The position numbers and the translations under genes are program-made. Below are positions 52,441-60,068 of a DNA stretch of 64,000 nt, piece after piece. Origin of the DNA: Jeotgalibacillus terrae (GTDB taxonomy: Bacteria; Bacillota; Bacilli; Bacillales; Jeotgalibacillaceae); contig NZ_JAFBDK010000016.1 in assembly GCF_016908195.1 (NCBI RefSeq), forward strand, positions 1 to 64,000, written 5' to 3'. The first letter of the stretch is position 1. Each line of letters begins with the position of its first letter. The notes beneath the pieces were generated by a model. That model was not told the DNA's origin and made no database searches. It saw nothing but the letters and a program-made list of their open reading frames with translations.

Positions 52441-52561
52441 TCCAGCTCCAGGCGCTAGCTCCTCGGGTCATAAGCCGCGCATCGGTAAACGGGGAAAACC
52501 ACCCGTTTTCCGCTCCACGTCTTATGCCTGTCGGAGCTGAACGAGCGCCATCCACTTTTCT
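52441..52561 (+). repeat. Family B hairpin repeat, unit 2
   Basis: Starts TCCAGCTCCAGGCGC. Stems: GGCGCT (52451) with AGCGCC (52544), AGCTCC (52457) with GGAGCT (52533), CATAAG (52469) with CTTATG (52521), and inner AAACGGG with CCCGTTT. Stem sequences differ from unit 1 but remain paired. The two units fill the 340-bp gap before the fructokinase gene. Confidence 0.85.
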
Positions 52562-52653
52562 TAGTTAAGCCGTATCCTATATTATTAGGAGCGGCTTGTT
52601 TTGATTTTATATGATAAACTTTTAACTATTATATCGTCACAGGAGGAGCTCAC

Positions 52654-53589
52654 ATGAAAAAAGGTGTTATTTCTTTAGGGGAAGCTTTAATCGATTTTAT
52701 CCCGACTGATGAAACAAATGATTTTTACTACAAAAGTCCAGGCGGTGCGCCGGCTAATGTGGCTGTTGGGGTGGCGCGTCTAGGGCTGCCGTCTTATTTT
52801 GCGGGAAAAGTCGGTGAAGATGTACTTGGAAGGTTCCTTGAACGTACGTTAAAGCAATATGGTGTGAACACTGAATATATGCATTTTGACCATGATCACC
52901 GCACAGGTGTTGTATTTGTCACGCTTGATCAGGGGGAAAGGAGCTTTGACTTTTACATAGACCCGAGCGCAGACAGATTTTATAAAGCAGAAGAACTGAA
53001 TGAAGCGCTTTTTGAAGAAGCAAGAATCCTTCACTTCGGTTCTATCTCTATGATCAGTGAACCGGCGAAATCAGCCACGAAGAAAGCTGCAGAAATTGCC
53101 CGTGAAAAGGGCATGATCATTTCCTATGATCCGAATCTGCGCATGTCACTCTGGTCTAATGAAGAAGAAGCCCGCAGAACGATTTCTTCCATGCTTGATC
53201 AGGCAGATGTTGTGAAAATTTCAGAAGAAGAGCTGGAATTTTTAACAGGTACTGAAGATATTCAAAAAGGTGCGGAAGTGATGAAGCAGTTTGGCATTCC
53301 TTTGCTGCTGATTACCATGGGAGCGGAAGGAAGCTGGGTGTTTACTCAAGACGGGGCGCAGCACGTTCCTGCTATTATAGTACAGGCAGTCGATACAACC
53401 GGCGCAGGAGATGCTTTTGTATCCGGTATGCTGTATTCACTTCATGAGTATGAAGGGGAAGTGCGCGATGTGAAGCTTGAAAAGGCTGTTGATATGGTGA
53501 AGCTTGCCAGCCGCTCAGGTGCACTGGCAGCCTCTGTTAAAGGTGCCATGACAGCACTGCCGACAATTGAGGAATTGAAAAGGTCATAA
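52654..53589 (+). CDS. PfkB-family fructokinase
   Basis: 311 residues. The ribokinase fold begins VISLGEALIDFIPTDE, with GGAPANVAVGVARLG for sugar binding, SYDPNLRMSLW mid-chain, and the catalytic base Asp in DTTGAGDAFVSGML. The sequence pattern is that of bacterial fructokinases such as B. subtilis YdjE/ScrK, phosphorylating free fructose. AGGAGGAG precedes the ATG. No sucrose genes are adjacent, so the sugar is inferred from family only. Confidence 0.85.
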   Translation: MKKGVISLGEALIDFIPTDETNDFYYKSPGGAPANVAVGVARLGLPSYFAGKVGEDVLGRFLERTLKQYGVNTEYMHFDHDHRTGVVFVTLDQGERSFDFYIDPSADRFYKAEELNEALFEEARILHFGSISMISEPAKSATKKAAEIAREKGMIISYDPNLRMSLWSNEEEARRTISSMLDQADVVKISEEELEFLTGTEDIQKGAEVMKQFGIPLLLITMGAEGSWVFTQDGAQHVPAIIVQAVDTTGAGDAFVSGMLYSLHEYEGEVRDVKLEKAVDMVKLASRSGALAASVKGAMTALPTIEELKRS

Positions 53590-53590
53590 T

Positions 53591-53642
53591 AAAAAGCCCG
53601 TTTGGTGAACGACTTAAGGTCATTTACCAAATGGGCTTTTTT
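53591..53642. terminator. Bidirectional terminator after fructokinase gene
   Basis: AAAAAGCCC with TTTGGTGAA pairs with the arm ending in CCAAATGGGCTTTTTT. Confidence 0.85.
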
Positions 53643-53670
53643 GTGGAAAAAATCATTTTCTCGTATCAGT

Positions 53671-54354
53671 TTATTCATACCCTTGGTCAAATCGGTATTT
53701 AAAAAACCGTTCTTGCGTCACCCACTGGATGGCTTCCGGGTCATTTTCACCGAGTCTTTTCTCAAGGTCTTCAAGAATCCATGCAGTTTGTGAAATATGT
53801 GCACGCATTGCATTTAACTTGATATCCATTACTTCCTTCACATCATTGATCACATCAGGCTCGCCAAGACCTTCGCCTGTATTATTTGCAAAAGCAACAC
53901 AGTGAAGCTTTGGACGGGTGCTTTCATCCATGCGGTGAACAGCTCTTACAACAGCACGTGCTGTCGCTTCATGGTCGGGATGAACACAATAGTCCGGATA
54001 AAATGTGATCACAAGTGAAGGATTCGTTTCCGTAATCAGTGACTGCATCATTTCAACCATTTTCTCATCATCTTCGAATTCAACGGTCTTATCGCGCAGA
54101 CCCATCATTCTGAGGTCAGTGAGTCCCATCGCGTTTGCTGCTGCTTTTAATTCTTTCTTACGGATCTCAGGCAATGATTCTCTTGTAGCGAACGGTGGAT
54201 TACCAAGGTTTCTGCCCATCTGTCCAAGTGTCAGGCAGGCATAAGTCACACCTGTACCGCTTTTAATATGTGATGCAATCGTTCCGGAGACACCAAACGC
54301 TTCATCATCCGGATGAGGGAATACGACTAAAACATGGCTTTCTTTTTCAATCAT
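53671..54354 (-). CDS. bshB2: Bacillithiol biosynthesis deacetylase BshB2
   Basis: 227 residues of the LmbE/PIG-L zinc deacetylase fold. The metal motif is PHPDDEAFGVSG, with HPDHEATARAVV supplying the later ligand. It removes acetyl from GlcNAc-malate in bacillithiol synthesis. The upstream neighbour yojF is the usual partner of this paralogue (YojG in B. subtilis), which separates it from BshB1. GAAAGGAG lies before the ATG, 18 bp after yojF. Bacillithiol also supports the metalloid-defence theme of the window. Confidence 0.9.
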   Translation of the reverse strand: MIEKESHVLVVFPHPDDEAFGVSGTIASHIKSGTGVTYACLTLGQMGRNLGNPPFATRESLPEIRKKELKAAANAMGLTDLRMMGLRDKTVEFEDDEKMVEMMQSLITETNPSLVITFYPDYCVHPDHEATARAVVRAVHRMDESTRPKLHCVAFANNTGEGLGEPDVINDVKEVMDIKLNAMRAHISQTAWILEDLEKRLGENDPEAIQWVTQERFFKYRFDQGYE

Positions 54355-54372
54355 ATGTTTTTCTCCTTTCTC

Positions 54373-54723
54373 TTACTCAAAAGGCGTTTCGCTGATCTGT
54401 AGTGATACAGCCAGCTTACCCTGGTGATCGTGTCCCGCCATCAACAGGCGGCCATGATCGTCGAGTTCATAGTGAGTGATACCCTGAGCGTAGATCCAGC
54501 CAAGGCTGCCAAGCTTCAGGCCAACTCTTGAAGGGGGATCCCCGATAATCTTTCCAAGTTCATATTCTACTTTTGCATTTCTGATGAATGCGCCGGCATT
54601 AAAAAACTTTTCATCAAAATGGGATGCGTATGATCCGTTTGTTGTTTCTAAATGGATATACACTTCTTTATTTGCAAAACGGTTAATCAATTCTTGTACT
54701 GCTTCAATTTTGACAGGCTCCAT
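54373..54723 (-). CDS. yojF: YojF-family protein (DUF1806)
   Basis: 116 residues, soluble, beta-rich. EVYIHLETTNGSYASHFDEK, GAFIRNAKVEYELGKI and GWIYAQGITHYELDDHGRLL match the YojF family, which is nearly always encoded next to bshB2. Its role is unknown but a function alongside bacillithiol synthesis is inferred from that linkage. AAGGAGGAG precedes the ATG. Confidence 0.85.
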   Translation of the reverse strand: MEPVKIEAVQELINRFANKEVYIHLETTNGSYASHFDEKFFNAGAFIRNAKVEYELGKIIGDPPSRVGLKLGSLGWIYAQGITHYELDDHGRLLMAGHDHQGKLAVSLQISETPFE

Positions 54724-54809
54724 AGTGCTCCTCCTTGCCTATAATCATCTTGTTCTATTTTACTTCAAATTGTTCAGGATTGCGAAAAGGCTGTTTTGAT
54801 TCCTACAAT

Positions 54810-54837
54810 AAAAAAAGCTAAGACAGATGTCTTAGCT
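54810..54837 (-). terminator. Minus-strand terminator
   Basis: AGCTAAGACA pairs with TGTCTTAGCT across two bases; on the minus strand it is followed by T6. It would end transcripts from the gene at 55017 after they pass through the family A repeat. Confidence 0.8.
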
Positions 54838-54844
54838 GTAAACC

Positions 54845-54969
54845 GGTTCACTACGCTTCAGGCGGAAGCTTTCCGCAGGGCCGGCGCTGAGCCTCCTCGA
54901 GCTGCGCTCTGTGGGATCTCAGCTAACCGGCTTCTCCTGCTGGAGTCACCGCCTTACGCTCCGTTCACC
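54845..54969 (-). repeat. Repeat family A, copy 3
   Basis: Minus-strand reading: AAGGCGGTGACTCCAGCAGG, inner GAGC-GCA-GCTC hairpin, AGGAGGCTCAGC, then CTGCGGAAAGCTTCCGCC. The outer ends pair only partly (GGTGAAC region with GTGAACC region). Confidence 0.8.
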
Positions 54970-55016
54970 TCAATCTTTCTTTTGACTGCGAAATATTAAC
55001 AAATTGTTTGCTCTCA

Positions 55017-55292
55017 TTAATTTGTTGGATCTTTTATTTTACGCTCGTTATCACTGTCAGGATTATACCCTGAGTTATTTTCTCTTTCAGGTGTACGTTC
55101 TGTGTGAAGAGGGGCTTCATTGTTTTTCTTGATTTCCTGCTTTCGTTGACCGGTATAGAAACCGGCAGCGACTGCAGCAATGATTCCGCCGATCAGACCG
55201 GCAATTGCGGCTGTACCAAGCGAGCCGGTGATCAGATAAAAACCGCCAAAGGCGCCAAGAGCGACTGCGATTGCAACGATAAAGTTAATCAT
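55017..55292 (-). CDS. Small membrane protein with hydrophilic tail
   Basis: 91 residues. Two tightly spaced glycine/alanine-rich helices (about 3-22 and 25-46) are followed by a highly charged disordered tail (RTPERENNSGYNPDSDNERK). GAGGTGAAAAC precedes the ATG. A GTTTAA-N14-GGAATA arrangement at 55355-55330 on the minus strand is a poor sigma-B candidate. I do not recognise the family; the glycine-rich double helix recalls stress-type or YtxH-like proteins. Confidence 0.55.
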   Translation of the reverse strand: MINFIVAIAVALGAFGGFYLITGSLGTAAIAGLIGGIIAAVAAGFYTGQRKQEIKKNNEAPLHTERTPERENNSGYNPDSDNERKIKDPTN

Positions 55293-55361
55293 GTTTTCAC
55301 CTCATTTAAGAAATCCTGTTTTTTACGTATATTCCTTAAACAAGGTAAATTAAACTTTTAA

Positions 55362-56201
55362 TTACGCATTGAGTGTTTCTTTTTTAATCTCAATCTTTCC
55401 ATAGCGGCTGTGAGCCCCGTGCATCACAGGACCAACATATTCATTCAGCTTCCATCCGTGATGAATGGCAGATGTAACGAATTCTTTTGCATTCGCTACA
55501 GCTTCTTTTAACTCAAGACCGTTAGCAAGGTTCGCTGTAATAGCCGCTGCAAATGTACAGCCGGCACCATGATTATAAGAAGTGTCAGCTTTCTCAGCTT
55601 CAAGCAGTGTGAATGTTGAACCGTCGTAGAAGAGGTCAACTGCCTGATCATGCTCAAGCTGCTTCCCACCTTTTACAACGACAGACTTTGCACCCATTTC
55701 TACAATTTTTGCAGCCGCTGCTTTCATATCTTCAATTGTACGGATCGGACCAACGCCTGACAGTTGCCATGCTTCAAACAGGTTAGGTGTGACCACCATT
55801 GCGCGTGGAAGCAGGTGTTCCTGCATGGCACCAACTGTCTCAGGGTGCAGAACCTCGTCTTCACCTTTACAGACCATAACCGGGTCAATAACCACCTTAT
55901 CCGTTTCAGCGCGGTCAATTGCCTGTGCTGCTGTTTCGATGATTTCGACTGATCCGAGCATGCCTGTTTTGAGGGCCTGAACACCAGTAGATAAAGCAGT
56001 ATCAATCTGAGCTTTTAACGTATCGATCGGAAGCGGATGGACGTTGTGTGACCAGTGATTGGCAGGATCCATTGTTACAACTGTCGTCAAAGCAGTCATC
56101 CCGTATGTGCCGTGCTCCTGAAATGTTTTAAGGTCAGCCTGGATACCGGCACCACCGCTTGTATCTGAACCTGCTATAGTAAGTGTTTTATTTAAAGACA
56201 T
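55362..56201 (-). CDS. pdxK: Pyridoxine/pyridoxal kinase, ThiD-like (PdxK)
   Basis: 279 residues from ATG 56201, which has GGAGGG nearby; the frame is open about 98 codons further upstream without a ribosome site. KTLTIAGSDTSGGAGIQADL, ALKTGMLGSVEIIE, VVIDPVMVCKGEDEV and the active-site NHGAGCTFAAAI show the ThiD fold. The sequence pattern parallels the B. subtilis enzyme renamed PdxK, which phosphorylates pyridoxal; hydroxymethylpyrimidine kinase activity is the alternative. No thiamine genes are adjacent. Confidence 0.85.
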   Translation of the reverse strand: MSLNKTLTIAGSDTSGGAGIQADLKTFQEHGTYGMTALTTVVTMDPANHWSHNVHPLPIDTLKAQIDTALSTGVQALKTGMLGSVEIIETAAQAIDRAETDKVVIDPVMVCKGEDEVLHPETVGAMQEHLLPRAMVVTPNLFEAWQLSGVGPIRTIEDMKAAAAKIVEMGAKSVVVKGGKQLEHDQAVDLFYDGSTFTLLEAEKADTSYNHGAGCTFAAAITANLANGLELKEAVANAKEFVTSAIHHGWKLNEYVGPVMHGAHSRYGKIEIKKETLNA

Positions 56202-56424
56202 AAAAAACCCTCCAAAGATTATTTCCTTCATCATAGCACGCACAGGGAATGTTTGAAAACGTCCTGCATTTCCCGGGAAATAGTGAGTAGTTTTGACAGG
56301 ATTTTGTCTATGCGCATATGCTGATGCGTTTTCAAAACAGGAACAGGTTTCCAACCTTCGACAATTTCCGTATAATGAACGGTGTATGAAAAATCCGGCC
56401 TGCGGGCTGTTACGTGGTGATAAA

Positions 56425-57051
56425 ATGAGAAGGTCATTATTCCTGATCTGGCGCTTAAAAAGCGTATTGATCGGACTATTAATTTTAGCGGTCATTGTTG
56501 GGGCAGTTATTTTCGGGTATCAATATATAGCAGGTGATAATAAGCAGCAGAACTCTGAAACGTTCATTGAACAGGTGAAGGATATGAACGCGCTGGCGAC
56601 TTCACAGGCATTTATTAAAACGATTGTTGAACAGACAGATAATCAGCTGTTCGGTCAGGATATAAACGTCAATTTCCCGGGAACACAGCGTACATTGCTG
56701 TTGGTTGTGCCAGGCACAGTTCTTGCAGGTGTGAATCTGGATCAGCTGACAGAAGATGATATCCAGATAAACGAAGAAGAAGGAACAGTCTCTTTGAAGC
56801 TTCCGCGTGCTGAATTACTGCAGGAGCCTGCCCTCAGAATGGATGAAGTTGAGGCCTTTTCAGTAGAAGGCATCTTCAGAAGCAATGTGAACTGGGAAGA
56901 AGGCTTTGAAATTGCTGCTGAAGCACAGGCGTTGATGGAACAAGAGGCAGTTGAGCAAGGCGTTCTTGTACAGGCTGAGGAAAATGCGGTGAGCGCACTG
57001 ACAGAGTTCTTCGAGTATGCAGGATATGAGGCGGATATTACTTTTGAGTGA
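56425..57051 (+). CDS. DUF4230 membrane-anchored protein
   Basis: 208 residues from ATG 56425, with GTGGTGATAA upstream; earlier in-frame starts at 56293 and 56386 lie in AT-rich DNA with no site. One N-terminal helix (LIGLLILAVIVGAVIFGYQY) anchors a domain outside the membrane. LLVVPGTVLAGVNLDQL and VSLKLPRAELLQEPALR fit DUF4230 (PF14014). The family is uncharacterised. It lies 13 bp before ung and may be cotranscribed. Confidence 0.75.
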   Translation: MRRSLFLIWRLKSVLIGLLILAVIVGAVIFGYQYIAGDNKQQNSETFIEQVKDMNALATSQAFIKTIVEQTDNQLFGQDINVNFPGTQRTLLLVVPGTVLAGVNLDQLTEDDIQINEEEGTVSLKLPRAELLQEPALRMDEVEAFSVEGIFRSNVNWEEGFEIAAEAQALMEQEAVEQGVLVQAEENAVSALTEFFEYAGYEADITFE

Positions 57052-57064
57052 GGAGTGATCACTG

Positions 57065-57736
57065 ATGGGTGTCAATATTCAAAACGATTGGCAGGAACTG
57101 CTTCAGCCGGTCTTTGATGAACCGGAGTATAAGCGTCTGAGGGAATTTCTCAAAAAAGAATATGGCGCAGGAAAAGTATTTCCGCCAATGAATGATATAT
57201 TTGAAGCATTCAAACGCACGCCTTTTCATGACGTGAAAGCAGTTATTCTCGGACAGGATCCTTATCACGGTGAGGGGCAGGCGCACGGATTAAGCTTTTC
57301 CGTTCAGCAAGGTACAAAGATTCCTCCTTCACTGCAAAATATTTTCAAGGAATTAAAAGAAGATGTAGGGATTGAGCCGCCAAAGTCCGGTGATTTAACA
57401 AAGTGGGCGGATGAAGGTGTATTGCTGCTCAATACCGTGTTAACGGTGAAAGAGGGACAGGCGCACTCGCACCGCAGCGAAGGTTGGGAGCGTGTAACAG
57501 ATGAAGCCATCCGGCTGCTTGGCGAACGGGATGAGCCGATTGTGTTTATTTTATGGGGGAAACCTGCCCAGGCAAAAACGAAGCTGATCGATACAGATAA
57601 ACATTTAGTGATCGCCTCTCCGCATCCGAGTCCGCTTGCTGCACATAGAGGATTCTTTGGCAGCAAACCTTTTTCGAAAACGAATGATTTTTTACAAAAG
57701 CATGGAATAGAGCCGATTGACTGGTCACTTGATTAA
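57065..57736 (+). CDS. ung: Uracil-DNA glycosylase, family 1
   Basis: 223 residues. The water-activating loop GQDPYHGEGQAHGLSF has Asp65, and HPSPLAAHRGFFG has the catalytic His187. LLNTVLTVKEGQAHSH and FILWGKPAQAK complete the family 1 set. It removes uracil from DNA. GAGGAGTGATC precedes the ATG. It is followed by ywd-type genes, as in B. subtilis. Confidence 0.95.
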   Translation: MGVNIQNDWQELLQPVFDEPEYKRLREFLKKEYGAGKVFPPMNDIFEAFKRTPFHDVKAVILGQDPYHGEGQAHGLSFSVQQGTKIPPSLQNIFKELKEDVGIEPPKSGDLTKWADEGVLLLNTVLTVKEGQAHSHRSEGWERVTDEAIRLLGERDEPIVFILWGKPAQAKTKLIDTDKHLVIASPHPSPLAAHRGFFGSKPFSKTNDFLQKHGIEPIDWSLD

Positions 57737-57750
57737 AGGAGGCGGAAAAA

Positions 57751-57936
57751 TTGGCTGAATCAAAACGGATTAATTGTAATGCATGTAAATACTATTATGT
57801 AACGTGGGACCCGAAGTTTCCAAAGGGTTGCAAAGCGCATGGTTTTAAAACAAAGCATCTTCCGTCCCTTGAAGTGTTCAGAGCTTCAGGACATCCATGC
57901 TATTTATTTGAGCCAAAGCACGGAAGGAGATCATGA
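57751..57936 (+). CDS. Small Cys-rich protein next to Ung
   Basis: 61 residues from TTG 57751, with AAAGGAGGCGG upstream. Four cysteines appear in NCNACKYYYVTWDP, GCKAHG and GHPCYLF, an arrangement that could bind zinc or an iron-sulfur cluster. Proteins of this type are found beside ung in many Bacillales and are often carried in databases as uracil-DNA glycosylase, although they lack its fold. The stop overlaps the ywdI start. Confidence 0.8.
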   Translation: MAESKRINCNACKYYYVTWDPKFPKGCKAHGFKTKHLPSLEVFRASGHPCYLFEPKHGRRS

Positions 57937-58226
57937 TGAATATTTCATATGAACAACTGCTGCAGAAAATCGCGCAGGAAGCAAATAAAGCACAGGGAGC
58001 ATCAGCCAGCACACAGCGCGAGCACCTGCGCTCAATTCAGACACTGTGCGAGCTGGCGTTAGGGCAGGAGGCATCCTCTGCACCGGCAAGGCCGTCACAA
58101 CCGCAGCCAGCCCCCGTCCAGCCTGTCGCACAGCCCCAGCAGCAAGTCTATCAGCAACAGGCTCCGCTGCAGGAAAAGCCGATCGAAACGGATGGAGGCA
58201 ATGGTGATTCTCTGTTTGATTTTTAG
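57936..58226 (+). CDS. ywdI: YwdI-family protein (DUF5327)
   Basis: 96 residues. The helical N-terminus (ISYEQLLQKIAQEANKAQG, then HLRSIQTLCELALG) is followed by a Pro/Gln-rich linker and the conserved acidic-aromatic end GDSLFDF. The second of two tandem ATGs is preferred because of spacing from AAGGAGA. It overlaps the preceding stop by one base. Its function is unknown. Position after ung matches B. subtilis. Confidence 0.8.
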   Translation: MNISYEQLLQKIAQEANKAQGASASTQREHLRSIQTLCELALGQEASSAPARPSQPQPAPVQPVAQPQQQVYQQQAPLQEKPIETDGGNGDSLFDF

Positions 58227-58346
58227 GGTGAAGATCTTAACAGGTGTTGAAGTGATTGTTACGAGTTAAAGCATATTTGCCGCATCTGTCACAGAACAAA
58301 CAGAATCAAGTGATATATTGATGTTTTTAATAAATTTATCTCAGCA

Positions 58347-58469
58347 GGTGGTTGGAGTGGGGGACGCAGACTCCCGCCCCAGGAAGGGACAGGCGAGACC
58401 CCGCAATGCGAAGCATGAGGAGGCTCGCCGCCCGGGGGCAGGAAAGCGGAGTCCCCCACGGAAACCACC
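58347..58469 (+). repeat. Repeat family A, copy 4
   Basis: Outer arms GGTGGTT (58347) and AACCACC (58463) enclose GTGGGGGAC/GTCCCCCAC, a GGCGAG/CTCGCC stem and a central ATGC-GAA-GCAT hairpin. The core is the CCCGGGGGCAGG subtype shared with copy 1. It lies between ywdI and ywdK. Confidence 0.85.
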
Positions 58470-58508
58470 AGCGGGTACACACGATCCATTTCAGAAAGGA
58501 AGTTTCAA

Positions 58509-58880
58509 ATGAAGATTCTATTAATCATCGGCGCAATCAATGCGTTTTTATCAGTCGCACTCGGTGCATTCGGTGCGCATGCACTTGAAGGCCGTGTAGA
58601 GGCAAAATACCTTGATACGTGGAACACAGCGGTACAATATCAGATGTTTCACGCTACAGCAATTCTAATTACCGGCGTTCTGATCGGTACGCTGCCTGCA
58701 TCAGGACTTTTTGGTACAGCAGGATGGTTGTTTGTTGGGGGAATTATTTTCTTCTCAGGAAGCCTGTATGTACTCAGTCTGACTGGTATCAGTGTATTAG
58801 GTGCCATTACACCAATTGGCGGACTGTTGTTCTTAGGCGGTTGGGTCTGCCTGATTATCGCTTTCGCAAAAGTCTTATAA
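58509..58880 (+). CDS. ywdK: DUF423 membrane protein YwdK
   Basis: 123 residues, four helices. It starts KILLIIGAINAFLSVALGAFGAHAL, typical of DUF423, and has YQMFHATAILITGVL, FSGSLYVLSLTG and the end GWVCLIIAFAKVL. Its function is unknown; some members were suggested as transporters. AAAGGAAG precedes the ATG. It faces gerQ across a terminator, the neighbour known from B. subtilis, although here gerQ is convergent. Confidence 0.85.
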   Translation: MKILLIIGAINAFLSVALGAFGAHALEGRVEAKYLDTWNTAVQYQMFHATAILITGVLIGTLPASGLFGTAGWLFVGGIIFFSGSLYVLSLTGISVLGAITPIGGLLFLGGWVCLIIAFAKVL

Positions 58881-58885
58881 TCATG

Positions 58886-58917
58886 AAAGAGAGTCCGGTT
58901 TCCCGGGCTCTCTTTTG
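58886..58917. terminator. Bidirectional terminator
   Basis: AAAGAGAGTCCGG pairs with CCGGGCTCTCTTTT between the converging ywdK and gerQ. Confidence 0.85.
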
Positions 58918-58919
58918 TT

Positions 58920-59294
58920 TTATTGAGCTCCATTATTGAACGGATACTCGTATTCAATTTCACCTTCAAACGTTGCAAAATCCAGATAAATCAGCGGCAA
59001 TAAATATCTTTTTCCGGTGTTGGGATCGCTCAAAATAAGATGATCCCGTCCTGCTGCTTCAATGATCCCTTTAAAAATCTTTGCGTTCCACTCTTTGTTA
59101 TTTTCAAAAGTCATATACACCGTCGTCGGCTTCCCGCGGTTCAGCCTGAAGATGTTTTCAATATAAGATTCTTCTACACGCGGGCGGGCTTGGGGCTGAG
59201 CCTGCTGCTGGCCGTAATACTGAACATTAGGGTAGTAACCACCGTACTGGCCCGTACCATACTGTCCCATAGAATAAGATGGATTCATTGTCAT
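58920..59294 (-). CDS. gerQ: Spore coat protein GerQ
   Basis: 124 residues. A Gly/Tyr/Gln-rich N-terminal region (residues 7-36) precedes the conserved domain with SYIENIFRLNRGKPTTVYMT, IIEAAGRDHLILSD and TGKRYLLPLIYLDFATFEGE. GerQ is crosslinked into the spore coat by transglutaminase Tgl and is needed for CwlJ function in germination. AATGGAGGATCACA precedes the ATG. It is strong evidence that this organism sporulates. Confidence 0.95.
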   Translation of the reverse strand: MTMNPSYSMGQYGTGQYGGYYPNVQYYGQQQAQPQARPRVEESYIENIFRLNRGKPTTVYMTFENNKEWNAKIFKGIIEAAGRDHLILSDPNTGKRYLLPLIYLDFATFEGEIEYEYPFNNGAQ

Positions 59295-59526
59295 TGTGAT
59301 CCTCCATTTCTAAAAATAAGCTAATATCCGGACAGTCTGCTGCAGCCATGATGTAAATGCAAGATACTTTAAATCAACTGCCACCTCACTCATCAGCTCT
59401 CCGTTCACAACAGGATATGCTGTAAAATAAAAATAATGAAAATTTTATTGAAACGAGTGACAGGATTTCCGGAAATTAAGCGTATTAACTGGCAGGTACC
59501 GAGTTTTGAAGAAATGAGGTGGGGGT

Positions 59527-60066
59527 TTGAAAGAATCAGATCAGAAACTGACAATGATGATCAGCCAGCGCAATGAAGAAGCAATAGATATTTTAATCGA
59601 TTCATATGGCGGCTTAATCAAGTCTGTGATCAGGAAACAACTAAATTATAACCATGATGGGCTTGACGAATGTCTTGATGATACGATCATGGCTATTTGG
59701 GAAAACATACATGCATTCGACCCTGTTAAAAATGAACTGAGTCAATGGATTGCTGCAGTGGCAAAGTATAGAACGATTGATCATCAGCGTAAAAAAATTA
59801 GACAAATGCAGCAGGAGCAGTCTTATGGTGAGGTTGCTGATCACCTCTTTTCAGACGGATCTGCTGATATTGAAGAGGAATTTGAAGAGCTGCTTGCACC
59901 ACTGAGTCCAAAAGAAAAGAAGCTGTTCAGGCAATATTATGACGAAGGCGTTTCTTCAAGGGAGATTGCAAAACAGTGGAACGTCAAAGAATCATGGGTT
60001 CATACAAAGCTATCGAGAGGCCGTAAGAAAATAAAACAGATGCTTTTAGCGCGGAATGAGGTGTAG
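59527..60066 (+). CDS. ECF-type RNA polymerase sigma factor
   Basis: 179 residues from TTG 59527, with GAGGTGGGGG just upstream. Region 2 is seen in ILIDSYGGLIKSVIRKQL and ECLDDTIMAIWENIHAFDP through SQWIAAVAKYRTIDHQRK, and region 4 in LSPKEKKLFRQYYDEGVSSR with WVHTKLSRGRKKIKQM. It is two bases from a membrane anti-sigma gene, so the pair forms a signalling module. The regulon and signal are unknown. I could not identify a convincing autoregulatory promoter. Confidence 0.85.
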   Translation: MKESDQKLTMMISQRNEEAIDILIDSYGGLIKSVIRKQLNYNHDGLDECLDDTIMAIWENIHAFDPVKNELSQWIAAVAKYRTIDHQRKKIRQMQQEQSYGEVADHLFSDGSADIEEEFEELLAPLSPKEKKLFRQYYDEGVSSREIAKQWNVKESWVHTKLSRGRKKIKQMLLARNEV

Positions 60067-60068
60067 CG

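Noticed and set aside
59449-59486. ECF autoregulatory promoter (TGAAACG with CGTATT)
   Set aside because: The gap between the two elements is about 26 bp, too long for the usual 15-17 bp.
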